Source: Actinomycetales bacterium
GTDB lineage: Bacteria > Actinomycetota > Actinomycetes > Actinomycetales > Actinomycetaceae
DNA length: 7,534 nt
Assembly: GCA_022838965.1 (NCBI GenBank)
Contig: JALHDK010000095.1
Span: 7,424 to 14,957, forward strand
Direction of reading: 5' to 3'
Shown piece by piece: positions 5,439 through 7,534 of this stretch (its first letter is position 1; each line of letters opens with the position of its first letter). A program made the position numbers and the translations under genes. The notes below the pieces were generated by a model. That model was given only the letters and a program-made list of their open reading frames with translations, was not told the DNA's origin and ran no database searches.

Positions 5439-6921
5439 GATGCTCGATCGTCTCGCCCATCGCGGCGAGACCACGCCGGAGTGCCCGGTGTTCCCGGTGG
5501 TGCTGCCGGTAGAACTGGTGGTTCCGGGCGTTCGGGGTGTAAATGGGCCCGGGCTCGACCGCAGCCGCGAGCTGGTCCGCTCCGATCTGGCCGAGGGCGT
5601 GCATCCCCAGGAGGGCGGCACCCGTGGCGGAGGAGTCCGCAACCTCGAGTGCCATGACGGGAACGCCCAGCGTGTCGGTGAGGATCTGTACCCACAACGG
5701 TGTCCGCGTGATGCCACCGGTGAGCCGCACCATGTCCGTGGTCTGCTCCGAACCGTAGAGCGCATCCCACACGTCCGCGAGGCAGTTGACCACGCCCTCC
5801 ATGGCGGCGCGCGCGAAGTGCGCCCGGTTGTGCTGCATGCCGAGTCCATAGAGCATGCCCTTGTCCTTGGGTGCCCAGTGGGGTGACCGTTCACCCGCGA
5901 AGTAGGGCAGCAGGAAGACCCCCTCTGCGCCGGGATCGATCCCCGCAGCGTCCTCCTGGAGCTTCGCGTACGCCGCGTCCCCTTCCAGATCCGGGTACAG
6001 CTTCTCCCGCGCCCACTGGAGTGTGAGGCCGCCGTTGTTGATGGCCCCGCCAACGAACCACGAAGGTTCCGGCGAGTCCGTGAGGAGGTAGCAGAATGTC
6101 CGCTCCCCGGGGTCGAACCAGGGTTCCTTGACGATCTTGCGGACGGCGCCGCTGGTTCCCACCGTGATGACGGTCTGCCCCGGCGCGGCGACGCCGGTTC
6201 CCAGGCTCGCCATCGCGCCGTCGCTCCCGCCGGCGACGACGGGCAGCCCCACCGGCAGTCCCGTCGCCTCCGCCGCGGCGGCCGTGAGGCCACCGACGAC
6301 CGCCGAGGACGAGACGAGGGGCGGCAGCGCCTCGGGCTGCACCTCCGCGAGACGGAGCGCATCCGTGTCCCACGTGAGGCTCTGGAGATTCAGCAGCCCG
6401 GTGGTGGAGGCGAGGCTGAGATCGGAGGCCCACACGCCGGTGAGCTCGTGGAGGATCCAGTCCTTCAGGCCGACCCACATGTGGGCCCGCTCCGACTGCT
6501 CGGGGTCAACGCGGTTCCACCACCGCAGCCGCTGCGGGTGGTAGGTCGAGTGCACCGGGCAGCCGGTGCGGCGGTACAGGGCGTGCACGTTCGTGTCTGC
6601 GACGAAACTGCGGTAGACAGCCGTTGCGCGGGCGTCCGCCCAGGTCATGGCGTTCGCGAGGGGGGTGCCTTCGTCATCCGCGACGGGGAAGAGGCTGTGC
6701 ATGGCCCCACTGAAGGAGATCCCGCCGGGAGGGACATCCGAGGCCGCCACCTCACGGAGGACGGTGGCCACCGCCTCCCACACATGCCGGACGTCCATCT
6801 CCGCCCAGCCCGGATGCGGCACCTGCAGGCTGTAACCGTGCGCCGCGGTCGCCCTGACGTGGCCCTCGCCATCCAGGAGAACCGCCTTGCAGTTGGTGGT
6901 ACCGAGATCGAGCCCGATCAT
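5419..6921 (-). CDS. gntK: FGGY-family sugar kinase, probable gluconokinase
   Basis: A 500-residue cytosolic carbohydrate kinase of the FGGY family (ASKHA fold), of full normal length. FGGY_N begins MIGLDLGTTNCKAVLLD, containing the phosphate-1 motif. ISFSGAMHSLFPV (68-80), TWADARA (93-99), RRTGCPVH (117-124) and GLKDWILHELTG (151-162) resemble Bacillus-type GntK more than xylulokinase or glycerol kinase. D234 in GGSDGAMASLG is the expected catalytic base. FGGY_C contains TVGTSGAVRKIV (253-264), GGAINNGGL (291-299), LPYFAGERSPHW (338-349) and RLTGGITRTPLW (399-410). The expected reaction is D-gluconate + ATP to 6-phosphogluconate. The ATG at 6921 has GAGAGGTG 8 nt upstream. No gluconate permease, dehydrogenase or GntR regulator is adjacent, so substrate assignment rests on sequence recall; another aldonate or pentulose is possible. 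It is divergent from the CtaA-like gene and overlaps the antiporter at its 3' end. Confidence 0.87.
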   Translation of the reverse strand: MIGLDLGTTNCKAVLLDGEGHVRATAAHGYSLQVPHPGWAEMDVRHVWEAVATVLREVAASDVPPGGISFSGAMHSLFPVADDEGTPLANAMTWADARATAVYRSFVADTNVHALYRRTGCPVHSTYHPQRLRWWNRVDPEQSERAHMWVGLKDWILHELTGVWASDLSLASTTGLLNLQSLTWDTDALRLAEVQPEALPPLVSSSAVVGGLTAAAAEATGLPVGLPVVAGGSDGAMASLGTGVAAPGQTVITVGTSGAVRKIVKEPWFDPGERTFCYLLTDSPEPSWFVGGAINNGGLTLQWAREKLYPDLEGDAAYAKLQEDAAGIDPGAEGVFLLPYFAGERSPHWAPKDKGMLYGLGMQHNRAHFARAAMEGVVNCLADVWDALYGSEQTTDMVRLTGGITRTPLWVQILTDTLGVPVMALEVADSSATGAALLGMHALGQIGADQLAAAVEPGPIYTPNARNHQFYRQHHREHRALRRGLAAMGETIEHLKESYL

Positions 6922-6943
6922 GTCCTCGTCACCTCTCTGGTTC

Positions 6944-6960
6944 GGCCTGCGGTCAGGCTA
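6944..6960 (-). promoter_or_regulatory. Inverted repeat over candidate kinase -10 box
   Basis: GGCCTG-CGGT-CAGGCTA on the plus strand has perfect 5-bp arms. Read on the minus strand it begins TAGCCT, a TAnnnT-type -10 that would give a leader of roughly 25-30 nt ahead of the kinase ribosome binding site. An inverted repeat over a -10 is a classic repressor position. No matching -35 was found, so the promoter call is weak. The arms and flanks closely match the repeat at 88-105. Confidence 0.3.
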
Positions 6961-6982
6961 TCGCTGGGCGTGTCACATCCGG

Positions 6983-6997
6983 GCCGGTTCCACCGGC
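6983..6997. promoter_or_regulatory. 15-bp palindrome in gntK-ctaA divergent region
   Basis: GCCGGT-TCC-ACCGGC has perfect 6-bp arms around a 3-nt centre, in the 145-bp region between divergent starts at 6921 and 7067. This is suited to a dimeric regulator controlling one or both genes. No regulator gene lies in the window. The plus-strand promoter of the CtaA-like gene was not identified. Confidence 0.3.
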
Positions 6998-7066
6998 TTC
7001 CCGCGGTGAACGGGCCGTTCCCCGCCGCCGGACCTGTGCCACGATCGACGGGAAGCCCACGGAGGA

Positions 7067-7534
7067 ATGATGACGTTCACCGAACCACCCGCCGGCCGCG
7101 CCGTGCACCGCCTGCTCGGCGCCTCCGCGGCCCTCACGTTCCTGGCGGTCCTCCTGGGCGCGGTGGTGTGCGCCACGGAATCGGGCTTCGACTGTCCGAG
7201 CTGGCCGGGCTGCTATCCCGACCGCACGGTGCCCGTCGGTGACGTCAATCCGTGGATCGAGTTCGCTCACCGCGGTGTCGCCGTCATCACGGGCGTGGTC
7301 GTGTTCGTCGCTGCGATCGCGGTGCAACGGACCGCGTCCCTGCCTGCCTGGGTGAAGCGCCTGCCCTGGGTGACCCTGATCGCTGCGGGGGCAGCGGCCG
7401 TGTTCGGCATGGTCGTCGTCCTGTTCGACCTTCCCGTGGCACTCGGCGTCCTCGATCTGGCCTGCGCGCTCGTGGCCATGACCGCGTCCGCTGTCGCGGC
7501 CGCGGCGGCCCGGTGTGCGCAGCCGCGCTGGAAG
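7067..7534 (+). CDS. CtaA/COX15-like heme A synthase family protein (3' truncated by window)
   Basis: The first 156 codons are visible; the gene runs off the right edge. It encodes four predicted membrane helices (about 16-36, 66-86, 99-120, 124-148), matching the N-terminal half of CtaA/COX15 proteins, which oxidise heme O to heme A for cytochrome oxidase. The first external loop has TESGFDCPSWPGC (37-49), with the paired cysteines C43 and C49 of the family. ENHR-like IEFAHRG (64-70) gives the conserved E65 and heme-ligand H68. Where Bacillus CtaA has its second N-terminal histidine (ALHFG), this protein reads VLDLA with D130. GGAGG at 7061-7065 is so close that the second in-frame ATG at 7070 may be the true start. 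It may be a divergent paralogue and not the working enzyme; the C-terminal half is needed to decide. Confidence 0.78.
   Translation, partial: MMTFTEPPAGRAVHRLLGASAALTFLAVLLGAVVCATESGFDCPSWPGCYPDRTVPVGDVNPWIEFAHRGVAVITGVVVFVAAIAVQRTASLPAWVKRLPWVTLIAAGAAAVFGMVVVLFDLPVALGVLDLACALVAMTASAVAAAAARCAQPRWK

Noticed and set aside
2796..6362. A 1188-codon open frame on the minus strand across the channel, antiporter and kinase region
   Set aside because: It runs antisense to well-supported genes, its protein is Arg/His/Gly/Pro-rich and matches no family, and long antisense open frames are expected in GC-rich coding DNA.
6447..7242. Plus-strand open frame antisense to the kinase and overlapping the CtaA-like start
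   Set aside because: It is out of frame with the clear CtaA-like gene, antisense to conserved FGGY motifs, and has no recognisable domain.

Overview
The window is GC-rich (roughly 70% by eye), with strong G/C bias at third codon positions and several GTG starts. At least three genes appear to be read from leaderless transcripts, with a TAnnnT-like -10 box 6-7 nt before the start codon. Together these point to a high-GC actinobacterium; Micrococcales or a relative is a guess. No insertion sequence, phage gene, CRISPR array, tRNA or rRNA was seen. It looks like an ordinary chromosomal stretch of short, mostly single-gene transcription units in alternating orientation.

Layout, left to right. 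Positions 1-208 are a probable divergent intergenic region: a strong minus-strand Shine-Dalgarno sequence sits at the very edge, so an unseen minus-strand gene probably starts just outside. Next come a zinc-free medium-chain NAD(P)H:quinone-reductase-like enzyme (+, 209-1108) and a hairpin terminator candidate. A 395-bp gene-poor region follows, holding a DosR-box-like motif with a -10, a 43-codon small ORF with a strong ribosome binding site, and a leader hairpin. It ends at an OsmC-family peroxidase-like gene (+, 1504-1992). Convergent to this is a short-chain dehydrogenase (-, 2004-2669), preceded on the same strand by a DUF2853 gene (-, 2710-3033) with a strong hairpin in its 5' leader. 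Divergent from DUF2853 are a two-helix K+ channel with a cytosolic RCK/TrkA module (+, 3162-4187) and a CaCA-family Na+/Ca2+ antiporter (+, 4248-5438). The antiporter overlaps tail-to-tail by 20 bp with an FGGY kinase that best fits gluconokinase (-, 5419-6921). Divergent from the kinase is the first 156 codons of a CtaA/COX15-like heme A synthase relative (+, 7067 to the edge).

How they may work together. The quinone-reductase-like enzyme, OsmC protein and SDR fit redox or stress housekeeping, and the DosR-like box suggests a low-oxygen or NO response for the OsmC unit; this is inference. The channel and antiporter form an adjacent cation-transport pair, each with its own candidate promoter. 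The kinase would feed gluconate into the pentose phosphate pathway but has no permease or dehydrogenase beside it.

I did not find a convincing undescribed multi-gene system. The points most worth a second look are the CtaA-like protein with Asp where a heme-ligand His is expected, the leader hairpins before DUF2853 and OsmC, the DosR-like box with its small ORF, and the run of leaderless starts.
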